Shown: one piece after another, positions 1 through 11,449 of the stretch
Layout: each line of letters starts with the position of its first letter
How positions within the stretch are numbered: the first letter of the stretch is position 1
Assembly (NCBI GenBank): GCA_947561715.1
Contig: OX387204.1
Coordinates: forward strand, 9,801,001 to 9,865,000
Direction of reading: 5' to 3'
Length of the DNA: 64,000 bases
From: Ascidia mentula
Taxonomy: Eukaryota > Chordata > Ascidiacea > Phlebobranchia > Ascidiidae
Translations under genes and position numbers: made by a program
The notes under the pieces: model-generated
What the model was told of the DNA's origin: nothing
Database searches by the model: none
The model's input: the letters and a program-made list of their open reading frames with translations, nothing else

Positions 1-105
1 AATGAGCAAAGCTTTATTGCAAAAAAATAAAAGTAATGGTCAGAACATGTTGCCACAGTCCTTGCTTGTCAGGCCACAACTTCTAATCCTGGTGCTTTTG
101 TAAAG
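1..105 (+). CDS. Possible internal exon of a gene entering from the left
   Basis: An open frame from about base 43 reads EHVATVLACQATTSNPG and reaches a possible donor after base 105 (AAG then GTGTTTG). Without that donor the frame stays open to a TAA at 175-177. The composition looks coding, but the frame is short and the acceptor (a CAG at 41-43) is weak. It may be an upstream exon of the gene described at 881-9502. The phases do not join directly, so another exon would be needed between them. No family is recognised. Confidence 0.25.
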
Positions 106-177
106 GTGTTTGTGCATCTTCACAAGGGTAATGTAAAATGCAGCATGTTTACCAACTTTATATACTTTGACTTCTAA

Positions 178-880
178 AATTCATTTTCTGTTCCCGATCT
201 TGCATCAACTAATTAAATACATTTCCACAATAGTTGGTCATTGTGCTTGCTGTGGATCTGGGAAAGTGCCACAAAAAAATCATTGGATGTGTTTCATCTT
301 CAAATCTATTAGTTATCTACAGCTGATATATAACATGATACAGAGATACAGTTATCTAGACTGTGAAAAAAGTTATTGTGTCCACCAATTTGAACTAGCT
401 TATAATACATGAACATGCAGAAAATGATATTATTTGGTTTATCAATGCATCCACAGCTCTTGTCTACTTTCTAAGCTTAATTTGTGTACAAAACTTACCA
501 TTGAAAGGCAAACTGCAGTTCAACATAGCATTCATGCATAAAAGGATGCATATATAATCCACTTGCACAATAATAAAATGTTCCTTGCTCCTAAATATAC
601 TTGCAACAAAAGCGATTTACGTCTGTGAGTAATTGAGGACATCCATTTAAACGTGCGCTCTAAATTAATTAAACAAAACCCCTTTCAAAAGTCCTGGATA
701 CATCTATGTGGTACATATGTATACATGAGACTCCATTGATAAAAAAATCAAATAGGTTTTTCTGAAATATAGTTTTTTGTAGCAGGTGTGCAAAAGTAAA
801 CATAGTAAAGAAAATACAAAAAAAATTATATGGTGTTTCCAAAATCTCTTTCCTCCGAACAAAATTCTTCATTATTATAG
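178..880. other. AT-rich stretch without a clear gene
   Basis: Nothing firm is seen here. On the minus strand, 496-594 could be an exon: the acceptor is TATATTTAG, the donor is GTAAGT, and an open frame contains FYYCASGLYMHP. No partner exons were found. It may be intron of the plus-strand gene. Confidence 0.2.
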
Positions 881-3800
881 TTGTCGCAGTGTATGTAGTT
901 GATTACCTTCGCATTGTACCAAGCCATATTTGCAAGTAGTGATGGGCAATTCAGAATAGCGAATCCGGAGGATTCGGATCTTAAACTATCTGAATCCAAA
1001 TGGTCTTTAAACCGAATGATAGGTTTCGTTATTTATATTCTATGTACTGAACTTTCCGTATTTACTCGATTGTAAGTCGCATGCGACGGTGTTAAAAAAA
1101 TGATATAAGCCACCCACGAATGTAAGCCTCACGTAAATGTTAAAGGCAAAGTTTGGTGCCCTGCAATAATTGTCAACAAATCTGTCGTTTAAAATACGCT
1201 GAGTGAAAAAACATATTGGTATGGCAGAGCAAGTTAAAGGTGAATTTCATTGAAACTCAGAGCCGCAGACTTGACATTATCGGCTTGACATCAAACAATA
1301 TAAGTCGCCCTTGATTGTAAGCATCACAAATGGTCGGTTAAACAGCTTTATTATCCGCGGTTTACAATCAAGTAAATACAGTGCATATCTTTGTTCATCA
1401 TTCTTCTGCTACGGTTGTGTCATGCAGGTTTGACAGCCACAAAATTTTGTTGTCGCTTGGCAGGGGAGCACGTAGCCTAAATATATTACAGTGCAGTAAA
1501 TTTATTCTTTGATTGTGCTTTGCTATTGGAGTCATGTAAAAAAATCTTTTACGTTTATTGTGTTCGGTGCACAAGATGAAACAAAAACATAATAGGATTC
1601 GGTATTCTGGATTCGATTTAACTATTCTAGAATGTTCTAGAACAGTGTATTATTCTATATTGCCCATCCCTATTTGCAAGGCATTATTGGAGGTGCCATG
1701 TAATGAAAATCCATGACATCTCACAAAATTATGATGGGACAATTGTTTTCATGTTTTTCTGGCAACAAAATTGTTTAAATACCAAAACTTGTATGAAATT
1801 TCTTATTGATACATTGCAAGCTTATTAAGGTAAAAAGTTTCACCCAAGTAACATTTAATGCTGTTACTTGCTCCTCCAAATTTCAAAAGATAATGAATTG
1901 CTAGATTCTTACCAAAGAGGAGTGTGAGCTGCTGGTACAATTTTATGAAACTTGTGTAATTCAACAAACCCCAAGCAAAGGGTAAGAATAAGAACCTTTC
2001 ATTGTGTATTCCATGTTTCAGACTAGTGGTCAATAATTTTGCATTACTATTGGTGTAAAATTTCCAATAACAAGTAATTTTCATGCGATGAATGTAAACA
2101 CTTTTTCCCAGAAAAAATCCATTTGAAGTGAAAACAATATATGTTAGAGGTCTGTTAAAAAACTTAATGTGGACTGTTTAGAAACACTTCTTTAGAAGTT
2201 AATTAAAATATATTATGTGATGTTTCCTGTCCAGAACATGTTTTATTGTCAAGACTTTCTTGTGCGTTATTGTCCAAGGTACAAGTTGGTAATTAACATT
2301 CCAGGTTTTTGGAAAGTCTTGGTAACACAGGAAATCATTTATATCTGACGTTTGATGCAAGCAATTCATATGTGTGTGGGACGACATGTAAGTGAACCAG
2401 TGAAAGTTTGTTTTTTGTATTTCCTTTTATCATAATAGGCCATATTAATGATGTGCTCCACAACTGGTGTGCCGTTCAGACAATGTGCTACAGTGTAACT
2501 ACAACCTAATCAATATTAATATGGGAGGACATTTTTTTTAACGTTACAACAGTGAAACAATTGGACTTCATATTACATGTTTTGTGTAAAAATATAAAAA
2601 AAGTAGTTTTATCCTTGAAAGGCTGCCAAGTTTTTAGAATCACTAGCGGGGGTGCAAATGGACACATACATAAATAAATGGTGGCTTGGGCAATTGCATT
2701 ACATTATGGAAAACTCAAATGCGAGTTTTTGTTGTGATCCATGAGCCATATGTTTATTTTACTTTGGAATAAAGGTCTTGAATAAATTTGGTGCCTTTAT
2801 GTAGTCAAGCCTCTGCAAAAGAATTAAGTGTGCGTTTAGGAAGTTAATAAAACACACCAAACACAAATATGCCCGGTAAGCTTCTGCACATTTGCGCCAT
2901 GTGTTTCAAAACGGACGTAATCTCAGTTTTGTTCTGCAGCGCAAAAATTGGTTTACACGGAGAAAATCGCATGCTATTGCAACAACAACCCTTTTTTATG
3001 TGTTTCTGGGAAAAGTCTAAACACGATATCAATAGCTTCATGATAAACTGGTGTGTATTATAAAAAATTGGTGATTTTGGGCATGTTGTCTTTGCAGAAT
3101 CTGGCAGCCTGTTTAGGGATGTCGGAAAATCCGATAATATTTGATTGGAAGTGATACCAAATATCTTGAGGTAGTCATTTTTTACAGCTGCCAAAAAAAT
3201 TATGCTTGCAGATAATGTAAGGAAGCTAAGAAGATTACTGTCACAAAAAAACGATATAAAAAGCTAGTAAAAAACTTGAAACTTAGATAACTTACCTGTC
3301 ATCTGCGATTAATTGCTGGTATATTTTGTTCTTTCCAATGCTTACAACTTTAATGACTTCTTTATTCATTGTTGTTCATGACCCAATTAATGACAACACT
3401 AAAGCAGACTTACCTGCAATCACATGTCAGTATCAACAAAAAAGCAATGTTTTTCTGGATGACAAATGCTAGTGTTTTCAACACTAAGCAAACTGTCCCC
3501 TTTTTGAACTATAAACAGTATTAGAAGGTATTAAGCACCAAAAAAAATATTATGAAACATAAATTTTGTTAATATACAGCAGGATTGCCAGATTGGCCCT
3601 TTTACAACCAACATGGTTTTGGATCAGTATCACATTCTTTGATGGCTAGTCACGACCACCCCCAGGTTTTTCCAAAAAAATTAAGTAGGCTAATACTTGT
3701 CTGACAGAAACCACAACACAAAAAAGCGTTAGACATTGGCAGAAACTGTACAGCTTAAAGGCATTTCTGTATTTCTCTGAATTTGGATTCTGTTAATTAT

Positions 3801-6800
3801 GTTTGATTGCAAAATTCTCATGTTGACCTAATTTCAGACAATTTTGCTTAGGCAGTTGAATTATTTTTGTTGTAAGGCCAGATTTGCAGTATGTTTCGCC
3901 AACTGGCCCACTATTTGTCTGTTTCGTCATACACCTATCTTGTGTATTGTGTAAGCTGCAGACAGATGACCACTGTTTCGACCTAAAAGGTCTCATCAGT
4001 GCAGCTATCTTGTGTGTTTATTGTTAATGCTGCCGTTTTGGCAAATATGCCTCGTGCATTGGAATTCAGAGACAGTATTGCTGGTGATGTCTTAATAACA
4101 AATTAACACGTCATAATGCAATTGATGCCTATGATCGCATTATGCATCTTTTGAAAAAAATTATCAGTATCGGACAACCCCAGACCTTAAAAAGGTGCTT
4201 TTCCGAAAAGTGTCTCGCAACAAATTCCCTGTTTAAATAGTGAACCATACTGTGATTGTGCTCATTTAAACAATCTCAGATTTTTCTTAGAATAAAGGGT
4301 TTTAATGCCATACTTACCTGAGGCCTGCAAAGCACATCAGAATATTTCTGATTTATCATCTTCTCAAATAATTATTTTTTTGTAGCCTTGCAGTTATCGC
4401 ACCTTCTGCTGTTAATTCAACAAACTTACTTATTATGCTTGCAGTCCGCCTTTCATTGTTCTGAAATAGTATTGTGCCCCCACAGTCTCACAAACTTGGA
4501 CCATGATCACAGTGTTCTGTGTGGGCCCTACAGTTTTCTTAAATTTTGGGTTTAGGTGTAAGTATAAGGTGTCTAAGGCATTTCAATAATTTGTTATCAC
4601 CAGAAAGTTAAAACACTCTTTGTACTTTCTTGGATTGGCTAATCTATTTACAAGTTTAATAGTATTTGCACCTATGGTTGTTACACAACATTAAATTTTT
4701 TAGATCGTTGTATTCGCCAGTATGTAGATTGCCTGATGAACTCCGAATACTTCAAAAACCTGTCTTTGTCCATTGAAACAAGTAGGTGGTATTAGTATTT
4801 TTTTAAAAAAAAAACAGAGATGGTCAATATTTTTGTTAGGTGAATGCATTCATGAATCACCTGACAAAATGTCAGTTAATACAGTTTCTGTTGAAAACTG
4901 CTGTGATGCAGTTGAAAAAAATGGTACCTCCCTAAAAGGTGAGTGATTTTTTCTCTCAGGCCACATTGGAGATGTTTTGTTTTTTCGCAAATATTGATTG
5001 CATATTTGTAGGTGAAACGAAAAAAATGACATAAGAAAGCAAAAAGAAAACAACATCAAAATTTCTTTATATTATTTTATACATTGAAGATTTTTTGCCT
5101 AGCTTGCATGATATTTTTTTGAGAAAAATAAAATAGACTTAAAATTTTATATTGCTTTGGAAGTGCAATATGTTATTGTGCATTGGGAAAAAGTGGGGCA
5201 CAATTATGGATTTTAAAAGTTGTTGTAATCTTGAGCATATAACAACCCTTATGCAGTGCCTATAAATTTGGAAGAATAGTGTGTTACCATTTATTTTGTA
5301 AACAAAAATTGTTTGTTGTTATCCAGGTAAAAAAAATACCATTGTAAATGCATCATGATCAGCTTGGACTTGCCTTAGATATACATCAGCCTATTCATTC
5401 TTCTTGTCTTGTACTAATGTGGCTGATGATCACCATCAGTATGATCTTTTGCTTTCAACAACAAAAATATTAACTTTGTGTTTTGCCTGATATAAATGTC
5501 ATTGGCAGTTTCTTCTCAAATTCTATTTCCTAGCCACTAGGCAGAATCAATATTTTTGTTTTCCAAAATAAAAGATCATACTGGCACTGTTTCCGTATAA
5601 ATTTGTTGGTAATTTGCTAATCTTCTAATGGGTTTCTTTCAGAGGCATTTTGCGATCCATTACAGAGTGTTAGTTGTGAAAGTTCATCAAGGGCTGATGT
5701 AAGTTATGCAATTGTTTTCACAGTTCAATTTCATACGCAGTCGCAGCTTGTCAATCCAAACTCAGAACATCTAAAAACTCCAGTAACCCATTAAAACTTT
5801 TAGAACAGAGTTTTTTCCTTGCATTTCACCCATTTGGTAAACCTACAATTTTTTAAACACAATTATTTACCCACACAGAATATAGTGGTAGCAATTGTTA
5901 CACGTCATTGTGTAATTAACACTTTTTTAAGCAATCAACTGGGGTAAAGTGCTGGTTTTGTTTTTGCGCTGGATAAATTTGTTTCCAATTACATTGTTGT
6001 TTTTTTTATGCTAAATGGCTTTCTTTTGTTCTTTCAAATTTTCTGTTTAGTTGTGTTGTCCTAGTAGTGTCCATAACTTTATAGTTCTTTCTTGGTTATA
6101 TCATTCCCTTCAGGGAGTAAATCAGGCAATTTCTGCTGAAAGCACAAAAAGCATTGGCCCAAACTATTATTTTTTCATTTTTCTACCAAGATACCTAATT
6201 AAACCAACTTTGTGTAATGAAACCTATCAGTTGGAAAAAATGAGAAACATTTGGACATAACTAAATAAATGATGTTTGAAATAGTGGGTCCCAGGAAAAT
6301 AGGCAACAATGTGAATTTCTAAATGCATAAATACCTATGGAAAAAGATTTGTAGTGCACTAGGGCATCAATGGGGGTAAAGTTGACAGGTCGTAGGACTG
6401 CAGGTCCTCCCAACTCTAGCATCAGGACAAGTTGGCAAGCTGTCTTTGAAACCATAATAAAGCTCCCTGTATAGGTTTGTTAGTCTGGTGAGACTAGCTT
6501 ATATAGTCTGGTGAAACCAGAGACCTTGAAATGCTTTACATTGAAAGACAGAATGCACACAAGATAAATAGTAAAGTGATAGAAGGTCCAGGTATAATTT
6601 TAAAATTTGATTTTAAGCACATGTACTAGAACAATTACCAAATAACAAGCCACACTGCCCTTTATACAGTTTTTATTGTTTGTTGGATTACAAGCTTATT
6701 TTTTGTTTCAGCTGCATGCAGATGTAATTTTTAACAAACAGAATCCACTTTCTGTAGAGGACTTGTTGGCAGAAGTAACTGGACAATATGACTTTTTTCA

Positions 6801-9502
6801 AGAATCTTTAATTGTGAATAGAGGTACTTGCATAGTGGCAATACCTAGCATGGTACAACAAATACATTTTTTTCGCAACTTATTCTGTCACTGATTTCTT
6901 TTTTAATAAGATACATGCTTTTATAATATATATAAAAATACACCCAGAAATGGATAAGCCAGCCACTGTTTGTGCAGCAATATATGACAATTGTGAAGTC
7001 ACGATGCTGTGAGCAGATGATAGGCACTGAAACATTTTCAGTTTTATACCAACCAAGATGCTGCAGTAACAAATGACTGGATGCTTATCTGTTTTTGTGT
7101 GCGTTTTCCTTGCAGAATTACATGTTTGTGTGTGTTGTATTATTTACACCTAAAGAATGAAGTTGAACCTGAAAAAATGTGTTGTTAAAACAAATTGAAC
7201 CAATCTTTAGTAAAGCGTGCCAAGAATATTTTGTAGATAGTAAAACCTGGCAAGTACCTACTGGAATAAAACCACTTCATGAAAACACCATTTACGAATC
7301 TTCACTTGCAGTAATGAAAACAACTATTCCTAATGGCTTAGAGGTAGCACAATATTTTGGCTTGCTTGTTGCATAATTTTGAGCTGTAAAGTGTTTAACC
7401 AGTTGAAATTCTTATGTTCATAAACCTCTTCCATACAGCAACAAAGTGAGCAGGACAGTGACCAGCGATCCCAAATTCTGACTGAAACACACATCCCACT
7501 ACCACATGAAAAGTTATCTGGTTATGAAGGCTTCAAATCCAAATTTTGTACAGATGGCATGGCATGTCCAGCACCAAAGGTATTATCATAATTTTCGCAA
7601 TGTTGGTAAAAATGTCATAATTTATTTTATTTCAGCTGTTAGCATATTACTTTTATGTCTTTCATCTCTTTAACAGGGTGCTGATGTGGGAAATGCAGGC
7701 CATCCATCTACTGGTAAGTTTTCTTTATTAAAACAGGAAACTTGGTCTTAATTTGTTATGTTCAATTGGTAAATATAAAAAGATTAAATAGGAAATGGTT
7801 TTGCACTTCCATTGCAAAAAGTATGAAATTTTCATTGTTAATCCAATGCATTAATATGTCGCGAACCACAATTTTTATTTTAGTATAAATTCCTTGTTAT
7901 GCCACACTTTCGAACTTAGTTATGAACTAAGTTGTAGGGTATGAAAATGTTTCAAGATGGACTAGTTTGAAACCTTGATAACTGAAAAAATGTTTTCGCT
8001 CTGTGTTGTAGCAGTAGCCTTCATATTCAAAGTTTTAAAATACCATTGTAAAGGAAATACAAAACCAAATCACTTGCCTAATGTTTGATTTGTTTGCATG
8101 AAACCTCACAGTTTCAGGGAGTTACAGTCATGATTTTTAAAAACTTTTTTTTTGAAAAACTCTATAGTTTAGCATAAACTTTTTTAATATAAGCTTCTCA
8201 AACCTTTGTGGTTTTCAATGTGACCTTGAAATGGATAAATACTCTGTTGCAATTCACCACCATTTTATGTAAAGTGCTATTTCGTAAAACTATTTATTAT
8301 GCAAAAATATAGTTTCCCTGGAAAAAGTAGCAATAATGTAATACATATAAAGTACAGCATGATGTATTGATTCATAAAACTAAAAAATGCAGTGTTTAAA
8401 TAATGTGAAGCTCAAGTGAAACTGTCTGAATTATCTTGTAGATGGCCTAATAGAAACTGTGAGACAGCTTTAAATAGTTCAAATATATAACTTTGCTTTC
8501 CCCAAAATATCATAAATTCATATTGGTGCAAAATATTATTTACATAACTTTAACTCTGAGCGAAACCTGTCCATAATGGCAAGACTTAAAAGTTTTCAGG
8601 TTACAGTGTAACCTTTACATTTAGTACATGCTCTTTGCTTACTTGATTGTCAGTAGTATCATTACAAAACTCTGTTACTTTTTAGATACTGCCAAAGAAA
8701 AGCAGAGTGATGAGAGTGATTTTTTGAGTCGAAGTGATATTGCCCCTGCAGTTTCCAATCAGGTTAGATGTTTAAAAGGATTGAAAATAAAAATTCATGA
8801 AAAGTTGTGTAATAGGTTTCTGGAAATTCTAGTTCTCAATCATTTCATACCAAAAACTGTCATCCTCCGAATAGTACCACAAATAGACAGTATGGAAAAT
8901 TTGAAAAGAATTTTTATTTGAAAGACACCTACCAAAACCTTGATCAGTTTTCATCTGCATATCCAGTGAGAAACATTTTTTTTTTGGCTTTTAAATTAAA
9001 ACTTAAAAGTATTGCTTTAATTTAGATATACTTTAGGATAGCAAACATATTTATTTAGGTTTATGTCTACAGTGGCTCTGTGGGGATTTTCACTGTTACA
9101 GACTATAAATATTTTCACACACTTCCTTTACATACGAAACTAGTCTATGGTACTATATCTATAAAGCAAACTTTTTCATTGATGTAGCAATTAAATCAGC
9201 TAAAGAAAAGTATAAACATTTTTTTACATAGAGTGGTCCAGTTTTTAAAGCTGCAGGAGGAGTGGGTATTAGTGAAGCTCAAGGTATATTTTAAGTTTTG
9301 TTCTCAACAATGCTTAAGGTACAATTACTTGGACACTATCCTATAGCAAGGTGTAACTTGAAGTAAAACGTTGTCGCCAATTTGAACTATGCAAACAACA
9401 GCCTTCAATTTTGTTTTTGTAGGGCATCACCCAGTGCCATCATCTATAAAGGAGGATTTATCTTACAACTGCCTTGCATATGGAACACATAGCTCAACAT
9501 AA
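881..9502 (+). CDS. Unrecognised multi-exon gene (helical N part, Ser-rich C part), possibly damaged
   Basis: Exons read by splice sites and phase: 881-1692 (holding a MITE at 937-1672), 1905-1981, 2022-2052, 2235-2278, 2305-2387, 3580-3665, about 4005-4153, 4704-4781, 4840-4938, 5643-5698, 6712-6823, 7211-7343, 7439-7579, 7677-7713, 8686-8762, 9232-9283, 9423-9502 (TAA at 9500). Phases agree through 1905-3665 and from 4704 on, except between 6823 and 7211, where an exon is missing or a lesion lies. The 4005 exon needs a one-base shift near 4095 to stay open. The early part (KALLEILTKEECELLVQFYE, YDRIMHLLKK) looks alpha-helical, perhaps ARM/HEAT-like. The later exons are rich in Ser, Glu and Asp and look disordered. 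I know no family for it. The 5' end lies left of 881, perhaps outside the window. The split exon and the shift allow it to be a recent pseudogene or a null allele. The 3' exons (4704-9502) are the best supported. Confidence 0.55.
937..1672. mobile_element. hAT-type non-autonomous element (MITE), 8-bp TSD
   Basis: The ends are inverted: TAGTGATGGGCAAT on the left and TAGGGATGGGCAAT read inward from the right. An exact 8-bp duplication TTTGCAAG flanks them (929-936 and 1673-1680), as hAT elements make. No transposase is present. It sits in an open frame that joins cleanly when the element and one TSD copy are removed, so it appears to split an exon. Confidence 0.85.
1049..1379. mobile_element. 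Foldback element nested in the MITE
   Basis: CGTATTTACTCGATTGTAA at the left is matched by an inverted TTACAATCAAGTAAATAC at the right. The interior repeats variants of 'GATTGTAAGTCGC' and 'GATTGTAAGCATC'. A second small element inserted into the first, or an internal sub-terminal repeat, would explain this. I found no clear target duplication. Confidence 0.5.
2844..3369 (-). CDS. Small two-exon protein, weak CENP-M resemblance
   Basis: On the minus strand an ATG at 3369-3367 opens MNKEVIKVVSIGKNKIYQQL. The exon ends at 3296 with a perfect CAG/GTAAGT donor. It joins in phase (2+1) to 3204-2844 and ends in TAA, giving 144 residues. A likely untranslated first exon ends at the CAG/GTAAGT near 4318, and the second exon probably starts near 3412. 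The N-terminus (an IGKNK-type loop, then QQL), a central LLISCLDFSQKH and a C-terminal HMAQMCRSLPG recall CENP-M, a GTPase-like kinetochore subunit of about 180 residues. The middle is shorter and the match is from memory, so this is only a suggestion. It lies antisense within an intron of the plus-strand gene. The plus strand of 2950-3060 is also open, so strand choice rests on the donors. Confidence 0.4.
3955..4005 (-). ncRNA. Hammerhead ribozyme motif, type I, full core
   Basis: Read on the minus strand: stem I GCTGCA, core CTGATGA, stem II GACCT-TTT-AGGTC, core GAAA, a short stem III (ACAG/CTGT around TGGTCAT), the cleavage-site C, then TGCAGC closing stem I. All conserved core bases are present (CUGANGA, GAAA, and UH before the cut). 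Self-cleavage would fall after the C that pairs with base 3961. Minimal type I hammerheads with short stem III are known from Penelope-like and small retro-elements of animals. The flanks share 'TATCTTGTGT', suggesting it arrived by insertion. Confidence 0.75.
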
Positions 9503-11449
9503 AATGTGCTATCAGTGTGTGCTTTTTTACAAAAAGTTGACCAATGTCTGTGTCCTTATTCTCAAATTCTGTATTACAGATGGTGCAAGAAAAACTTACC
9601 GACCTGCATATTCTTAATTTAGGGCAGAAATTTAAGGCATTATCATTTGCCCTTAAAACATGCGAGCTTGTGTAAAACATAGTTAGCAAAGTGACCTGGT
9701 GTGTTTTGGGCAGAGGTCGTTAGGGTTAAGTAATCACTAAAGTAAGCACGCATGCATGGGTATGATAGAAGTAGTGGATCGCGAATTTCAGTCTTTTGGG
9801 GGGCAGTTTTAGTGCATCTTTGGTCGGTTGGTGGTAGGTGTTGTCCAAAATTTAGTTGAAAAAGATGTAAAATGTTCAGACCGTATTTTTAAATTCTTTT
9901 CTGCGTTGAATCGCAGGTGTTATAGATAAGAGTATATTAACTGGTTTAGTAATCGTAGGTCGTTTGCGAGTGGTGATGCCCTGGTTCGGAGATGGCATCT
10001 CCAAAGCTCTTGTGGTGCCGTCTGCTGGCGTTGCGTTGTTGCCTGGGACAAGAGACGTCATGCTTCGTTCTCACGCTGAATTGCGGTGTAAATTGTCGGT
10101 CGTGGAGTTATGACTTCATGTAGTGACGTCATCACTCGATCGAGCATAGCTGCTGACGTTCTTGTTTTGTGCGCGTTTGATGAAAAACTTTACTCTGCAT
10201 CGAACAAGGAACATCTTCTGCTCTGCTCCTTATCAGGCGTGCGTGTACAAATCGCATTCCTTTACGGTTAATTTCTACAAACAAAAGACAATTGCATGCT
10301 ATGCGACACGGCAACAGAAGTTTATTACGCCAAATTTAATCACAAATTTTTTCCCATAGGGCTATGCGCAAGAAATGTTGATATTTTCTCTTGGGTTGAT
10401 AAAATAATAGGAGCTTCGTGCGTGAATGTATCTTCAGGCAAAACGACCTGGATGCGTTTGTAACGGCGCAAATAAAGTAAAGGATGGCTATAAGTTTTGG
10501 CGTACTTCACAAGACGTCAATTACGCCGATCAAAAAAGTCAAGTTAAGTTTCGGTGACAATGAAGACTCAACAAAGTCTAAACAACCTTTTGTAAGTCAG
10601 TGAACACAACGGATTAGAATAACCACCACGGGATACGCATTTGCTTAAAAGAGCAGAAACATAAAAAAAACATGTAGCCTACAATATCGGGTTATTTTGA
10701 CAATTAAAATTTTCCAGAATTCCGTGCAATGCTTGGTCGTGATGTTAAACAGTTATACCATTTGCATCAATCAAGGGCGAGCAAATAAGAATTTCGTAAT
10801 TGTGGAATGTTCATTTCTCTGGTGCATTTGGGGCTCTTAGCGGTGACGGGCATCCTATGGGTGTTTTTGTGCTGCCACATGTTACAGCAAACTTTTACTT
10901 GGTTTATGCCAGATCACGTTTCACTTCAAGTAATGTTTTTAAACAAATAAAAGTCATTTATATTTCTTCCGCTGTTTATAAACGGATAGCAATAATTGAC
11001 ATTGGAATGCCTAAATCTCAAAAATGGCCACGCGTATCTTGTGACGTCCAAAACAGACATCATAGAGATAAATTTGACAACTGATAAGAAATGACAACTT
11101 CCAGAGATTGAAATAAAAAACTGCTTCATTACCATCATTCACAAATATGTTCACAAAACATTGATGCATATTGTAAGTTTAATTGTAGTCGGTGCAAGAG
11201 GAACATGAACATGACAGATTGCGTTTACATGTATAAGATGTAAAAGATTTTGATTATGAAATCAAGTTTTCTTGAGATTTACACATTATAATAGACTGAT
11301 TTTACAACAAACATAAAATGCGTGAATCGTTGCTATGTTTTGTTTCAGTTTACAGCTCTAATCCTGACAATGGAATTGTAAGAGTGAAAGAAGATATGAC
11401 AAAGAGAGTGGAAAATACTTTATGAGCGGAACTCAACTTAAGCAGACTA
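9503..11449. other. Intergenic region before the TGF-beta gene
   Basis: No firm gene. It presumably holds the 3' UTR of the upstream gene and the promoter of the ligand gene. Several TGACGTCA-like sites occur (for example near 10053 and 10121-10130). A minus-strand open frame at 9876-10061 is described separately. Near 9593 a CTTACC on the plus strand could be a minus-strand donor. Confidence 0.4.
9876..10061 (-). CDS. Hypothetical open frame, 61 residues
   Basis: Starts at an ATG at 10061 and reads MTSLVPGNNATPADGTTRAL, followed by a basic, Pro/Thr-rich stretch, up to a stop. Composition is coding-like (TTRKRPTITKPVN, QRRKEFKN) and could be the first exon of a minus-strand gene. No clear donor, partner exon or family was found. 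Confidence 0.25.
   Translation of the reverse strand: MTSLVPGNNATPADGTTRALEMPSPNQGITTRKRPTITKPVNILLSITPAIQRRKEFKNTV

Noticed and set aside
2235-2387. Minus-strand open frame over the exons at 2199-2387
   Set aside because: The plus strand has matching acceptors, donors and phases; the minus frame has none.
4319-4380. Minus-strand coding exon LFEKMINQKYSDVLCRPQ before a CAG/GTAAGT donor
   Set aside because: No acceptor gives an open frame; more likely the untranslated first exon of the small antisense gene.
9232-9283. BRC-repeat-like FKAAGGVGISEA in the unrecognised gene
   Set aside because: Spacing is two residues short of the FxxA...VxIS pattern and no other repeats were found; not enough to suggest BRCA2.
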